Origin: an uncultured Acidovorax sp.
GTDB lineage: Bacteria; Pseudomonadota; Gammaproteobacteria; Burkholderiales; Burkholderiaceae_C
DNA: 64,000 bases
Direction of reading: 5' to 3'
NCBI GenBank assembly: GCA_913774955.1
Contig: CAJYKV010000024.1
Coordinates: forward strand, 186,001 to 250,000
The notes under the pieces were generated by a model that worked only from the letters and a program-made list of their open reading frames with translations, was not told the origin of the DNA and did not search any database. Shown piece by piece: positions 25,779-35,885 of this stretch. Both the position numbers and the translations under genes were made by a program. Every line of letters begins with the position of its first letter. Position 1 is the stretch's first letter.

Positions 25779-26510
25779 ATGGCCTCTACAACCAACCGTA
25801 CCGACAAGATCCTCGTGGTGGACGACGACGCGCGCATCCGTGATTTGCTGCGCCGCTATCTGACCCAGGAAGGCTTCGAAGTCATGGTGGCGGAAGACGG
25901 CAAGGCGCTCAACCGCATCCTGCTGCGCGAGACGGTCGAACTGATCGTGCTGGATCTCATGATGCCCGGGGAAGACGGGCTCTCCATCTGCCGGCGCCTG
26001 CGCGCGGCCAACGATCGCACCCCCATCATCATGCTCACCGCCAAGGGCGAGGACGTGGACCGCATCGTCGGCCTGGAGGTGGGCGCCGACGATTACCTGG
26101 GCAAACCCTTCAACCCGCGCGAACTGCTGGCCCGCATCCACGCCGTGCTGCGCCGCCGCCCGCCGCAGGAGGCGCCGGGCGCCCCCTCGGGCGACAACGA
26201 GGTCGTGACCTTCGGCCCCTTCACCTTCGACCTGGGCACCCGCGCCCTGCAGAGGAACGGCGAGGAGCTGCCGCTGACCACCGGCGAATTCGCGATGCTC
26301 AAGGCCCTGGTGCGCCACCCGCGCCAGCCGCTGTCGCGCGAGAAGCTGGCGCTGCTGGCCCGTGGCCGCGAGTTCGAGCCCTTCGACCGCAGCCTGGACG
26401 TGCAGGTGTCGCGCCTGCGCAAGCTGGTCGAGGTGGATGCCGCCGCGCCCCGCTATATCCAGACCGTCTGGGGCGTGGGCTACGTGTTCGTGCCGGACGG
26501 CGCGAGCTGA
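25779..26510 (+). CDS. ompR: OmpR-family response regulator
   Basis: 243 residues from ATG 25779. The receiver domain (1-120) has the acidic pair in ILVVDDDARIR, the phospho-acceptor Asp59 in LIVLDLMMPGEDG, Thr in IIMLTAKGE and Lys in DDYLGKPFNPREL. The C-terminal winged helix (about 150-240) has FDRSLDVQVSRLRKLVE for DNA contact and ends IQTVWGVGYVFVPDGAS, close to OmpR itself. It is followed by its sensor kinase after 92 bases. Name OmpR is used because of overall resemblance; the regulon may differ from enteric bacteria. Confidence 0.93.
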   Translation: MASTTNRTDKILVVDDDARIRDLLRRYLTQEGFEVMVAEDGKALNRILLRETVELIVLDLMMPGEDGLSICRRLRAANDRTPIIMLTAKGEDVDRIVGLEVGADDYLGKPFNPRELLARIHAVLRRRPPQEAPGAPSGDNEVVTFGPFTFDLGTRALQRNGEELPLTTGEFAMLKALVRHPRQPLSREKLALLARGREFEPFDRSLDVQVSRLRKLVEVDAAAPRYIQTVWGVGYVFVPDGAS

Positions 26511-26602
26511 CAGGCCCAGCCCTTCCCGGCACGCGCGGAAACGGAAACGCCCGCACAATGTGCGTGCGGCGTTTTCCGTGACCCGTTCCCCCTCCCTGCC
26601 CC

Positions 26603-28117
26603 ATGAGCGCCAACCATGACGCGTCGGCCGACGCCACCAGCCCCGCCCCGCTCGAATCGACGCCGAGCCGGCGCTCCTCGCAGCGCTCGCGCGTGGGGCT
26701 GAACCTTTTCTGGCGCACCTTCTTTCTGCTGGCCCTGCTGCTCGTGGGCAGCATCCTCGCCTGGCTGCAGACGCTGCGCGCGCTCGAATTCGAGCCCCGC
26801 ACGCTGCAGACCGCACAGCAGATCGCCTCCCTCGTCAACCTCAGCCGCGCCGCGCTGGTGCATGCGGACGCGATCGCGCGCGTCTCGCTCATCAAGACCA
26901 TGGCCGACCAGGAGGGCGTGCGCATCCTGCCGCGCGAGCCCAGCGACCGCTTCGACCTCGTGGACGACACCGCCCTGGGCGCGCGCCTGACCGAGGAGCT
27001 GACCGAGCGCCTCGGGCCGGGCACCATCGTCGCGGGCAACGTGAACGGCGAGAACGGGCTGTGGGTGGGCTTCACGATCAACGGCGACCCGAACTGGCTG
27101 CTGATGGACCGTTCGCGCCTGAGCACCGCCGGCGGCAAGACCTGGCTGATCTGGCTGATCACCGCCGGCGCGCTGTCGCTGGCGGGTGCGGCGGCGATCG
27201 CGCGGCTGATCAACCGGCCGCTCAAGCAGCTCTCGTATGCGGCCAACCGCGTGCGCGACGGCGATTTCGCGGCCAGCCAGCTCGACGAGGAGGTGGTGAC
27301 CAGCGAGATCCGCGAGGTGAACATCGGCTTCAACCGCATGGCGCAGAAGCTCGCCAAGCTGGAGCAGGACCGCGCCGTGATGCTGGCCGGTATCTCGCAC
27401 GATCTGCGCACGCCGCTGGCCCGCCTGCGGCTGGAGACGGAGATGAGCGTGATCGACGACGTGGCGCGCGAGCACATGGTGGCCGACATCGTGCAGCTGG
27501 ACGCCACGATCGACAAATTCCTCGACTATGCGCGGCCGGACCACGTCACGCTCGCCCCAGTGAACCTGCACGGCGTGGTGTCGTCGTGCGTGTACGCGGT
27601 GCAGGACCACCGCGAGCTGCAGATCACGATGCAGGTGCCCGAAGACCTGGTGGTGCTGGCCGACGAGGTGGAACTGGCGCGCGTGATCTCCAACCTGCTG
27701 GAGAACGCCCGCCGCTATGCCAAGACGCCCGAAACCGGCACGGCCTCGGTCGAGATCGCGGCCAAGGGGCGCGAGAAATGGGTGCTCGTGAAGGTGCGGG
27801 ACCATGGCCCGGGCGTGTCGCCCGACCAGCTCAGCAACCTGACCAAGCCGTTCTTCCGCGGCAATTCCGCGCGCACGGCCGCCGCTGGGGCGGGCCTGGG
27901 CCTCGCCATCGTCGACAAGACGGTGCAGCGCATGGGCGGCATCTTCGCGCTGGCCAATTCCGGCTCTGGCGGCCTGGTGGCGCATATCCAGCTGCAGCGC
28001 GCCACGCAGCTGCCCGCGGGCAAGGACCCGAAGCAGCGCCTGCAGCGCCCGCAGATCAAGCGCCAGCTGCCGCCGGACGCCCAGGGCGGCAAGCCGGTCA
28101 AGCCGCTGCGGGCCTGA
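26603..28117 (+). CDS. envZ: EnvZ-type sensor histidine kinase
   Basis: 504 residues. Transmembrane helix 1 is at about 34-55 ([19 protein letters not shown]), a periplasmic domain of about 125 residues follows, and helix 2 is near 182-203. Then come a HAMP segment ([22 protein letters not shown]), the H-box [19 protein letters not shown] with phosphorylated His266, the N-box [10 protein letters not shown] and the G-boxes DHGPGV and [11 protein letters not shown] basic, Gln/Pro-rich tail of about 40 residues after the kinase domain is longer than usual. Pairs with the response regulator just upstream. Its end overlaps the convergent ispF by 20 bases. Confidence 0.93.
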   Translation: MSANHDASADATSPAPLESTPSRRSSQRSRVGLNLFWRTFFLLALLLVGSILAWLQTLRALEFEPRTLQTAQQIASLVNLSRAALVHADAIARVSLIKTMADQEGVRILPREPSDRFDLVDDTALGARLTEELTERLGPGTIVAGNVNGENGLWVGFTINGDPNWLLMDRSRLSTAGGKTWLIWLITAGALSLAGAAAIARLINRPLKQLSYAANRVRDGDFAASQLDEEVVTSEIREVNIGFNRMAQKLAKLEQDRAVMLAGISHDLRTPLARLRLETEMSVIDDVAREHMVADIVQLDATIDKFLDYARPDHVTLAPVNLHGVVSSCVYAVQDHRELQITMQVPEDLVVLADEVELARVISNLLENARRYAKTPETGTASVEIAAKGREKWVLVKVRDHGPGVSPDQLSNLTKPFFRGNSARTAAAGAGLGLAIVDKTVQRMGGIFALANSGSGGLVAHIQLQRATQLPAGKDPKQRLQRPQIKRQLPPDAQGGKPVKPLRA

Positions 28118-28595
28118 ACAGCAGCACCGCCGCGCGCGCTTCCATCGCCAGGCCCTGGCCCACGGGGCCCATGCGTTCGGCGGTCTTGGCCTTCACGTTC
28201 ACCTGGTCGACCTGCAGCGACAGCGCCTGCGCGATGCGCTCGCGCATGACCGGGATGTGCGGCGCGAGGCGCGGGGCCTGCGCGATCACGGTGCTGTCGA
28301 TGTTGCCGATCGCGTGGCCGCGCTCGCGCACGCGCCGCGCGGCCTCCACCAGCAGCACCACCGAATCGGCGCCCTTGAAGCGTTCGTCGGTATCGGGGAA
28401 ATGGCTTCCGATGTCGCCCAGTCCCGCGGCGCCGAGCAGCGCATCGGTGATGGCGTGCAGCAGCACGTCGGCGTCGGAATGCCCGAGCAGGCCCAGGGTG
28501 TGGGGAATCTCCACGCCGCCGATGACCAGGCGGCGGCCCGGGACCAGGGCGTGCACGTCCCAGCCCTCGCCGATGCGGAAGGGGGGAAGGTTCAT
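28098..28595 (-). CDS. ispF: 2-C-methyl-D-erythritol 2,4-cyclodiphosphate synthase
   Basis: 165 residues from ATG 28595, with an alternative ATG at 28643 that would overlap the ispD stop (TGATG) and add 16 residues (Thr-rich); neither has a strong ribosome site. The enzyme cyclises CDP-methylerythritol phosphate in the MEP isoprenoid pathway. Metal ligands Asp13 and His15 (GWDVH) and His47 (HSDADVLLH) keep family spacing. [13 protein letters not shown] and the end [19 protein letters not shown] are diagnostic. Cotranscribed with ispD. Confidence 0.96.
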   Translation of the reverse strand: MNLPPFRIGEGWDVHALVPGRRLVIGGVEIPHTLGLLGHSDADVLLHAITDALLGAAGLGDIGSHFPDTDERFKGADSVVLLVEAARRVRERGHAIGNIDSTVIAQAPRLAPHIPVMRERIAQALSLQVDQVNVKAKTAERMGPVGQGLAMEARAAVLLFRPAAA

Positions 28596-28642
28596 GGGCG
28601 CATCCGTCGTCGTCATCGTTCGTGGTGTCGTTGCAGTCGTCA

Positions 28643-29470
28643 TCAGAAAAACGTCTTGCCCGGAAGCGGCGCGGCCTGGGCGAGCGGGCCGCCGAAGCGC
28701 TCCAGCGTCGCCGGCAGGTGGCGCTGCGCGAGCACGGCTTCCGCCAGCGCGAAGTCTTCCGGGTAGGTGACCTTGAAGTTCTGCGCGCCGCCCGGCACCA
28801 GGCGCGGATGCAGGCCCATCGCCTCCATCGCGCTGGCCTCGTCGGTGGCCTGGGCGCCGTACCGCTCGATCGCCGATGCGAGCACTCCCAGGCGGAACAT
28901 CTGGGGCGTCTGCGCGAGCCATTTGTCGCTGCGGTCCACGGTGGACGACACGCGCACGCCGCCCGGGCCTTCGCTCGCGGTCTTGAGCGTGTCGGCCAGC
29001 TTGTGGGCCAGCAGGCCGCCCACGCTGTCGTGCCCGCAGGCATCGATGAGTGCGTCGATCTGCGCGGTGGTCACGAGGCAGCGCGCGGCGTCGTGCACCA
29101 GCACCCAGTCGGCGTCCTGCGCGCCACGCTCGCGCAGCACGCGCAGGCCGCCCAGCACGGTGTCGGCGCGCGTCGGGCCGCCACACGGGGCGGTGAAATG
29201 CAGCTCTGACGGATGCGCCTCGAAGAATGCATCGCCGGGCGCCACGGCCACGAGCGTGGACTGCAGCCGCCGCACGCCCGCGAAGGCCGCGAGGGTGTGC
29301 AGCACCAGGGGCTGGCCCGCCACCAGCTGGTACTGCTTGGGCACGCCGGCCGCCGCCCCCGGCGCGACGGCCCGGGCGCCGGTGCCGGCGCAGGGCAGCA
29401 GCGCCCAGAAGCGCTCCGGCGCGGCGGGGGGCGGAATGAGGGTCGGGCGGGGCGGCAGCAGGTCGCTCAT
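28643..29470 (-). CDS. ispD: 2-C-methyl-D-erythritol 4-phosphate cytidylyltransferase
   Basis: 275 residues from ATG 29470. MEP-pathway enzyme that attaches CMP to methylerythritol phosphate. The nucleotide loop reads [25 protein letters not shown]: the usual AAGxGxRM..PKQY element is present but the loop is longer than in E. coli, and the protein is about 40 residues longer overall, mainly by a Pro-rich N-terminus and this insertion. [16 protein letters not shown] and TQTPQMF-like AQTPQMF support the call. Immediately followed by ispF; divergent from mfd. Confidence 0.95.
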   Translation of the reverse strand: MSDLLPPRPTLIPPPAAPERFWALLPCAGTGARAVAPGAAAGVPKQYQLVAGQPLVLHTLAAFAGVRRLQSTLVAVAPGDAFFEAHPSELHFTAPCGGPTRADTVLGGLRVLRERGAQDADWVLVHDAARCLVTTAQIDALIDACGHDSVGGLLAHKLADTLKTASEGPGGVRVSSTVDRSDKWLAQTPQMFRLGVLASAIERYGAQATDEASAMEAMGLHPRLVPGGAQNFKVTYPEDFALAEAVLAQRHLPATLERFGGPLAQAAPLPGKTFF

Positions 29471-29653
29471 GGGGCGGCCATTGTAGGAGCGCGGCGCGAG
29501 CCGCTCCCCGGAAGCCCCGACGCCCACGGCACGGCGGGCGGCCGGCCTAGAATGGTCCGCTGGCCGCAGGCGTCCCCCCCGCGGGGCCGCCGCACCGCCC
29601 GGCGGCCCCGCGTCGGCACCGCCCGGCCCAGCCCGTTTCTCCCTGCATCCTCC

Positions 29654-32600
29654 ATGGACCTCCCCAAACTCATCCCCGGCAAACGCTTCACCGTGCCACG
29701 CCCCGTGGGCAGCGCGGACGCCCTGCTGCTCGCGCGCGTCGCCGAGCGCGAGAAGGCCGCGGGGCGCACCACCGCGATCGTGGCGGCCGATGCCACCGAC
29801 GCCCAGCGCCTCATCGACGAGATGGCGTTCTTCGCGCCCGGCCTGCGCTGCGCGCTGTTCCCCGACTGGGAAACCCTGCCCTACGACACGTTCTCCCCGC
29901 ACCAGGACCTGATCAGCGAGCGGCTGGCCACGCTCTGGCGCATCCGCCAGAAGGACGACGGCACGGGGGCCGACGTGGTGCTGGTGCCGGCGACCACGGC
30001 CCTCTACCGGCTCGCGCCGCCCTCCTTCCTCGCGGGCTACACCTTCCACTTCAAGGTGCGGCAGAAGCTCGACGAGGCCCGCTTCAAGGCGCAGCTCACG
30101 CTGGCCGGCTACAGCCACGTCTCCCAGGTGGTGAGCCCGGGCGAATACGCGGTGCGCGGCGGCCTGATCGATCTGTTCCCGATGGGCTCGCCCGTGCCCT
30201 ACCGCGTGGATCTGTTCGACGACGAGATCGACTCGATCCGCACCTTCGACCCGGACAGCCAGCGCAGCCTGTACCCCGTGCCCGAGGTGCGCCTGCTGCC
30301 GGGCCGCGAGTTCCCGATGGACGACGAGGCGCGTGCGCGCTTCCGCAGCCGCTGGCGCGAACTGCTGGAGGGCGACCCCACCAAGAGCCGCGTCTACAAG
30401 GACATGGGCAACGGCGTGGCCACCGCCGGCATCGAGTACTACCTGCCGCTCTTCTTCGAGGAGACGGCCACGGTGTTCGACTACCTCGGCGACGACGCCA
30501 CGGTGGTGCTGCACGGCGACCTGGAGCCGGCCTTCCAGCGCTTCTGGCAGGACACGAAGGACCGCTTCCGCCTCGTGCAGGGCGACCCTGAACGGCCCGC
30601 CCTGCCGCCCGAGACACTGTTCCTCACCGCCGAGCAGTTCTATGCGCGCGCCAAGGCCCATCCGCAGCTCGCGCTGCGCTCCGGCGTGGACGACGTGGCG
30701 GACAGCGCCGTGTTCCAGAAGCTGCCCGAGCTGTCGGTGCAGCGCGGCGCGGAGGACCCGCTCGCCCGGCTGCAGAGCCACCTGCGCACCACCGACCACC
30801 GCGTGCTGCTGCTCGCCGAGAGCGACGGCCGGCGCGAGAGCCTGCTCGACTTCCTGCGCGCGTCGGGCGTGAACCCGCCGGCCTTCGATTCGCTCGCGGA
30901 ATTCCAGGCCGGAGCGCCGGAGAAGGTCGGCATCGCCACGGCGGCGCTGGCCGTCGGCTTCCGCTGGGTGGAGGACGGCATCGACTTCGTCACCGAGACG
31001 GAGCTGTTCGCCGCCGCGCCCACCACGCGCCGCCGCAAGAAGCAGGAGCAGGTGAGCGACGTCGAGGCGCTGATCAAGGACCTCTCCGAGCTGAACCTCG
31101 GTGACCCGGTGGTGCACAGCGCGCACGGCATCGGCCGCTACCGGGGCCTCGTCAACATGGACGTCGGGCAGAAGAACCCCGACGGCACGCCCGCGCTGCA
31201 GGAGTTCCTGCACCTCGAATACGCCGACAAGGCCGTGCTCTACGTGCCGGTGAGCCAGCTGCAGCTCATCAGCCGCTACACGGGCGTGTCCGCCGACGAG
31301 GCGCCGCTGCACAAGCTGGGCAGCGGCCAGTGGGAGAAGGCCAAGCGCAAGGCGGCCGAACAGGTGCGCGATTCCGCGGCCGAGCTGCTGAACATCTACG
31401 CCCGCCGCGCGGCGCGCGAGGGCCATGCGTTCCGCTACAGCCCGCAGGACTACGAGCAGTTCGCCAACGATTTCGGGTTCGAGGAGACGGCCGACCAGAA
31501 CGCCGCCATCCACGCCGTCATCCAGGACATGATCTCGCCGCGCCCGATGGACCGGCTGGTCTGCGGCGACGTGGGCTTCGGCAAGACCGAAGTCGCGCTG
31601 CGCGCCGCCTTCGTGGCGGTGACGGGCGGCAAGCAGGTGGCCTTCCTCGCGCCGACCACGCTGCTGGCCGAGCAGCACTACCAGACGCTGGTGGACCGCT
31701 TCTCCAAGTGGCCGGTGAAGATCGCCGAGGTGTCGCGCTTCCGCTCGGGCAAGGAGATCACCGCGGCGATCAAGGGCATCGCGGACGGCACGGTGGATAT
31801 CGTGGTGGGCACGCACAAGCTGCTCAGCGAATCGACCAAGTTCCACAACCTGGGGCTGCTCATCATCGACGAGGAGCACCGCTTCGGCGTGCGCCACAAG
31901 GAGCAGATGAAGGCGCTGCGCGCCGAGGTGGACGTGCTCACGCTCACCGCCACGCCGATCCCGCGCACGCTGGGCATGGCGCTGGAGGGCCTGCGCGACC
32001 TTTCCGTGATCGCCACCGCGCCGCAGCGGCGCCTGGCCATCAAGACCTTCGTGCGCACCGAGGGCACGGGCGTGATCCGCGAGGCGGTGCTGCGCGAACT
32101 GAAGCGCGGCGGGCAGTGCTACTTCCTGCACAACGAGGTGGAGACGATCGAGAACCGCCGCCAGAAGCTCGAAGAGATCCTGCCCGAGGCCCGCATCGCC
32201 GTGGCCCACGGCCAGATGCCCGAACGCGAGCTGGAGAAGGTGATGCGCGACTTCGTGGCGCAGCGCTACAACATCCTGCTGTGCTCGACCATCATCGAGA
32301 CCGGCATCGACGTGCCCACGGCCAACACCATCATCATGAGCCGTGCCGACAAGTTCGGCCTGGCGCAACTGCACCAGCTGCGCGGCCGCGTGGGCCGCAG
32401 CCACCACCAGGCCTATGCCTACCTGATGGTGCCGGACGTGGACGGCCTGACCAAGCAGGCGGCCCAGCGGCTGGACGCGATCCAGCAGATGGAGGAACTG
32501 GGCTCGGGCTTCTACCTCGCCATGCACGACCTGGAGATCCGCGGCGCGGGCGAAGTGCTGGGCGAGAACCAGAGCGGCAACATGCTCGAGGTGGGCTTCC

Positions 32601-33145
32601 AGCTCTACAACGAGATGCTGAGCGAGGCCGTGAATTCGCTCAAGGCCGGCAAGGAACCCGACCTGCTCGCACCGCTTTCGGTCACCACCGACATCAACCT
32701 GCACGCCCCGGCGCTGCTGCCCGACGACTACTGCGGCGACGTGCACCTGCGCCTGTCGTTCTACAAAAAGCTGGCGACGGCCAAGACCAGCGACCAGATC
32801 GACGGCCTGCTGGAGGAGATCGTGGACCGCTTCGGCAAGCTGCCGCCGCAGGCGCAGACGCTGATCGACGTGCACCGCCTGCGCGTGCTCTCGCAGCCTT
32901 ACGGCGTGCTCAAGGTGGATGCCGCACCCGGCGTGACGAACATCACGTTCCGGCCGCAGCCGCCGGTCGATCCGATGCAGATCATCCACCTGATCCAGAA
33001 GAATAAGCACATCAAGCTCGCGGGCAACGAGAAGCTGCGCATCGAACGCGAACTGCCGGAGGCCAAGGACCGGGCACAGATGGTGCGCGACGTGCTGCGC
33101 AGCCTGGGCCAGCCGCTGACGGCGGCGACCACCGCGAAGGCCTGA
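29654..33145 (+). CDS. mfd: Transcription-repair coupling factor
   Basis: 1163 residues from ATG 29654. Mfd pushes RNA polymerase off damaged DNA and recruits UvrA. The N-terminal UvrB-like domains include DWETLPYDTFSPHQDLISER. The RNA-polymerase interaction domain begins GDPVVHSAHGIGRYRGL near residue 484. The helicase core has GDVGFGKTEVALRA (near 638), DEEH (near 740), TATPIPRTL, and the TRG region with LHQLRGRVGRSHHQAYAYL (near 905). The C-terminal D7 domain closes the protein. Length is normal (E. coli 1148). Confidence 0.98.
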   Translation: MDLPKLIPGKRFTVPRPVGSADALLLARVAEREKAAGRTTAIVAADATDAQRLIDEMAFFAPGLRCALFPDWETLPYDTFSPHQDLISERLATLWRIRQKDDGTGADVVLVPATTALYRLAPPSFLAGYTFHFKVRQKLDEARFKAQLTLAGYSHVSQVVSPGEYAVRGGLIDLFPMGSPVPYRVDLFDDEIDSIRTFDPDSQRSLYPVPEVRLLPGREFPMDDEARARFRSRWRELLEGDPTKSRVYKDMGNGVATAGIEYYLPLFFEETATVFDYLGDDATVVLHGDLEPAFQRFWQDTKDRFRLVQGDPERPALPPETLFLTAEQFYARAKAHPQLALRSGVDDVADSAVFQKLPELSVQRGAEDPLARLQSHLRTTDHRVLLLAESDGRRESLLDFLRASGVNPPAFDSLAEFQAGAPEKVGIATAALAVGFRWVEDGIDFVTETELFAAAPTTRRRKKQEQVSDVEALIKDLSELNLGDPVVHSAHGIGRYRGLVNMDVGQKNPDGTPALQEFLHLEYADKAVLYVPVSQLQLISRYTGVSADEAPLHKLGSGQWEKAKRKAAEQVRDSAAELLNIYARRAAREGHAFRYSPQDYEQFANDFGFEETADQNAAIHAVIQDMISPRPMDRLVCGDVGFGKTEVALRAAFVAVTGGKQVAFLAPTTLLAEQHYQTLVDRFSKWPVKIAEVSRFRSGKEITAAIKGIADGTVDIVVGTHKLLSESTKFHNLGLLIIDEEHRFGVRHKEQMKALRAEVDVLTLTATPIPRTLGMALEGLRDLSVIATAPQRRLAIKTFVRTEGTGVIREAVLRELKRGGQCYFLHNEVETIENRRQKLEEILPEARIAVAHGQMPERELEKVMRDFVAQRYNILLCSTIIETGIDVPTANTIIMSRADKFGLAQLHQLRGRVGRSHHQAYAYLMVPDVDGLTKQAAQRLDAIQQMEELGSGFYLAMHDLEIRGAGEVLGENQSGNMLEVGFQLYNEMLSEAVNSLKAGKEPDLLAPLSVTTDINLHAPALLPDDYCGDVHLRLSFYKKLATAKTSDQIDGLLEEIVDRFGKLPPQAQTLIDVHRLRVLSQPYGVLKVDAAPGVTNITFRPQPPVDPMQIIHLIQKNKHIKLAGNEKLRIERELPEAKDRAQMVRDVLRSLGQPLTAATTAKA

Positions 33146-33311
33146 GCAGCCGCGGGAAGCGGGCCGGACGGGGCGGAAGGGCGGCGCGCCGCGGCACGGC
33201 AGCGGGCGCAGGCACGCCGGTTGCGGCGGTGTCGCGGTGCCAAGGTGCCCCCATGCCGCGTCCCTCGTTCGCGCTGCCCTGCCCCGTTCGCGCCCGTCCG
33301 GAAAGCCCGCC

Positions 33312-33983
33312 ATGCCCCTCGAAGCCGCCATCGTCCTGCTCGCCCTGGCCGCCGCCCTCGCCACCCGGCCCTGGCGGCTGCTCGCTCCGCGGCACGCCTC
33401 CCGGCCCAGCGCCGTCCCTGGCGCGGATGGTGCGCAGACGGTGTCGCCCCTGCTCACGCCGCTGCTGGCCACGCTGGTCTTCCTGCCCTGGCTCTGGGCC
33501 CTCCCCACCCTGCACGCCATGCCGCTGCAGTTGCAGCTCTCCGGGGCCTGCCTGGTCGTGCTCATGGTCGGCTGGCCGCTGGCGGTGCCGGCGCTCGTGG
33601 CCGTCGCGGCCGGCGCGGCCCTGGTGTCGCCGACGCTGTCCTGGAGCGAGGCCGTGGGGATGGCGGCCTGGCAGGGCGTGGTGCCCGCCACCTTCGCGCT
33701 GGTGCTGGGCGCGCTGCTGCGGCGGCTCACGGGCACGCAGTTGTTCGTCTACGTGCTGGGCCGCGCCTTCCTGGGCACGGCGCTGTGCATGTTCGCCGCG
33801 GGCAGCCTCGCGCACTGGGCCGGGCACGGGCTGCCCGGCGTGGGGCCGGAGCTGACGATGGTCGCGCGCTGGCTGATGGCGTGGGGCGACGCGGTCGTCA
33901 CCGGCATGCTCTGCGCGGTGTTCGTGGCCTTCCGGCCGGAGTGGCTCGCGACCTGGTCGGACCGGTTGTACCTGGGGCCGTAG
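33312..33983 (+). CDS. CbiM-like energy-coupling-factor permease family membrane protein
   Basis: 223 residues from ATG 33312, nearly all hydrophobic with about six helices. TPLLATLVFLPWLWALPTLH, then LQLSGACLVVLMVGWPLAVPAL and FVYVLGRAFLGTALCMFAAGSL, is the pattern of proteobacterial proteins annotated as energy-coupling-factor permeases (CbiM/NikM relatives). No ATPase, CbiQ or other ECF component is nearby, and the N-terminal HIPDG metal motif of CbiM is not present, so metal transport should not be assumed. Confidence 0.65.
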   Translation: MPLEAAIVLLALAAALATRPWRLLAPRHASRPSAVPGADGAQTVSPLLTPLLATLVFLPWLWALPTLHAMPLQLQLSGACLVVLMVGWPLAVPALVAVAAGAALVSPTLSWSEAVGMAAWQGVVPATFALVLGALLRRLTGTQLFVYVLGRAFLGTALCMFAAGSLAHWAGHGLPGVGPELTMVARWLMAWGDAVVTGMLCAVFVAFRPEWLATWSDRLYLGP

Positions 33984-34142
33984 GGCGCGGCGGCCCGCAT
34001 GGGGACGCAGCGTGCGGGTGGCGCCCGCCCCCCGCCGGGCGAACCCCCATCGGTGGGCGAGCCGCGGCGGCTGGCTCTAAGATGCCGGCTTTTCCGGCGC
34101 GGCCGGAACCCTTCCCCTTCACCGTACTTTTCGACGTTCCCC

Positions 34143-34856
34143 ATGTCCCACGCCACCGAATTCGCCCCCGGTCTGACCCTGCAAGGCATCCAGCCGCCCC
34201 TGCGCCTCGCGGACTACAAGCTGATCGCTTTCGACATGGACTCCACGCTCATCAACATCGAGTGCGTGGACGAGATCGCCGACGCGGCAGGCCGCAAGGC
34301 CGAAGTGGCCGCGATTACCGAGGCCGCCATGCAGGGCCTGATCACCGACTACAAGGAAAGCCTGCGCCAGCGCGTGGCACTGCTGCGCGGCGTGGGCGTG
34401 GAGCACATGGAGCAGGTGTTCCGCGAGCGGCTGCGCTTCAATCCCGGAGCGAAGGAACTGATCGACGCCGCCAAGGCGGCCGGCCTCGCCACGCTGCTGG
34501 TCTCGGGCGGCTTCACGTTCTTCTCGGACCGGGTGCGCGCCGGGCTGGGCATCGGCCTGGCGCGTGCCAACGTGCTGGAGATCGAGGACGGCCGCCTCAC
34601 GGGCCGCATGGTGGACCAGCCCTGGGGCGACATCTGCGACGGCGCCGAAAAGCGCCGCACGCTGCTGGAAGTGGCCTCGCTTCTGGGCATCGATCCGTCG
34701 CAGGCGATTGCCGTCGGTGACGGCGCCAACGACCTGCCGATGATGGGCGTGGCGGGGCTGTCGGTGGCTTTCCATGCGAAGCCGGCGGTGCGCGCCCAGG
34801 CCAAGGTGGCGATCAACGAGGGCGGCCTCGATCGGCTGCTGGAAGTGCTGCGTTGA
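34143..34856 (+). CDS. serB: Phosphoserine phosphatase
   Basis: 237 residues from ATG 34143. HAD-family enzyme making L-serine from phosphoserine. Nucleophile Asp31 and Asp33 lie in AFDMDSTLINIECVDE; LLVSGGFTFFSDR gives the Ser motif II; IAVGDGANDLPMM gives the metal Asp. ACT domains found in some SerBs are absent, which is the compact betaproteobacterial form. Separate from the membrane gene upstream (159-base gap). Confidence 0.96.
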   Translation: MSHATEFAPGLTLQGIQPPLRLADYKLIAFDMDSTLINIECVDEIADAAGRKAEVAAITEAAMQGLITDYKESLRQRVALLRGVGVEHMEQVFRERLRFNPGAKELIDAAKAAGLATLLVSGGFTFFSDRVRAGLGIGLARANVLEIEDGRLTGRMVDQPWGDICDGAEKRRTLLEVASLLGIDPSQAIAVGDGANDLPMMGVAGLSVAFHAKPAVRAQAKVAINEGGLDRLLEVLR

Positions 34857-35043
34857 ACCCAGTTCAGGCATAAGCAGCCGCTGCGTTATATGGGTATGAC
34901 AATAAAAACGTGGTGAGCCCGCGGGAAACTACCTAGACTTCGTGCCTGTGGGGTGGCCGCTCCGGCCGTGCCGGGACATCCAGCCCGCCCCGACGCCGGA
35001 CCTCGCGTCCTTGTCCGAACCGACCGAAGAAAGCCGTTTCCCG

Positions 35044-35832
35044 ATGCTGAAGAAAGCCCTCTCCGCCCTGGCCCTCGCTGCGCTCGCCGTGTCCGCCCAC
35101 GCCGCCGACACCATCCTGAAGGTGGCCGCCTCCGCCGTGCCGCATGCGGAAATCCTGAATTTCGTGAAGCCCCGGCTGAAGGCCGAAGGCGTGGACCTGC
35201 AGGTGCGCGAATTCAGCGACTACATCCAGCCCAACGCCGCCGTGGAGGACAAGCAGCTCGACGCCAACTTCTTCCAGCACCAGCCCTACCTGGACAGCTA
35301 CAACAAGGACCGCAAGAGCAGCATCGTCGCCGTGCCGAACGGCAAGGTGCACGTGGAGCCTTTCGGCGCCTATTCGAAGAAGATCAAGGCCGTGAGCGAA
35401 CTGAAGGACGGCGCCACCATCGCCATTCCCAACGACCCGTCGAACGCGGGCCGCGCGCTGATCCTGCTGCAGAAGCAGGGCCTGATCACGCTGAAGGACC
35501 CGAAGAACATCACGGCCACGCCGATCGACATCGTGAAGAACCCGAAGAAGCTCAAGTTCCGCGAACTCGAAGCCGCCCTGCTGCCCCGCGCGCTGCAGGA
35601 CGTGGACCTGGCCCTGATCAACACCAACTACGCGATCGAGGCCAAGCTGAACCCGACGAAGGACGCGCTGTTCATCGAAGGCAGCGATTCGCCCTACGCC
35701 AACCTGATCGCCGCGCGCGCCGACCGCGCCAACGACCCATCGATCGCCAAGCTGGTGAAGGCGCTGCACACGCCCGAGGTGAAGAAGTTCATCCAGGACA
35801 AGTACCAGGGCGCGATCGTGCCGGCGTTCTGA
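35044..35832 (+). CDS. metQ: MetQ/NlpA-family methionine-binding protein
   Basis: 262 residues from ATG 35044. A signal peptide MLKKALSALALAALAVSAHA without a lipobox Cys predicts a soluble periplasmic protein rather than the lipoprotein found in E. coli. The mature part has VAASAVPHAEILNFVKPRLK, FSDYIQPNAAVEDKQLDANFFQHQPYL and NDPSNAGRALILLQ, all standard for D/L-methionine binding proteins. No MetN ATPase or MetI permease is in the window, so it must work with components encoded elsewhere. A strong terminator follows. Confidence 0.92.
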   Translation: MLKKALSALALAALAVSAHAADTILKVAASAVPHAEILNFVKPRLKAEGVDLQVREFSDYIQPNAAVEDKQLDANFFQHQPYLDSYNKDRKSSIVAVPNGKVHVEPFGAYSKKIKAVSELKDGATIAIPNDPSNAGRALILLQKQGLITLKDPKNITATPIDIVKNPKKLKFRELEAALLPRALQDVDLALINTNYAIEAKLNPTKDALFIEGSDSPYANLIAARADRANDPSIAKLVKALHTPEVKKFIQDKYQGAIVPAF

Positions 35833-35856
35833 CCCCCGCGCGTTCCAGCCTGCCCG

Positions 35857-35885
35857 AGGCGCCGCTTTCGCGGCGCCTTTTTTTT
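35857..35885 (+). terminator. Rho-independent terminator after metQ
   Basis: AGGCGCCGC, loop TTTC, GCGGCGCCT, then a run of eight T. Lies 25 bases past the metQ stop and abuts the end of the convergent argO. Confidence 0.93.

Noticed and set aside
28643-33736. Single minus-strand frame of about 1700 residues
   Set aside because: Only its last 275 residues are IspD; the rest is antisense of mfd.
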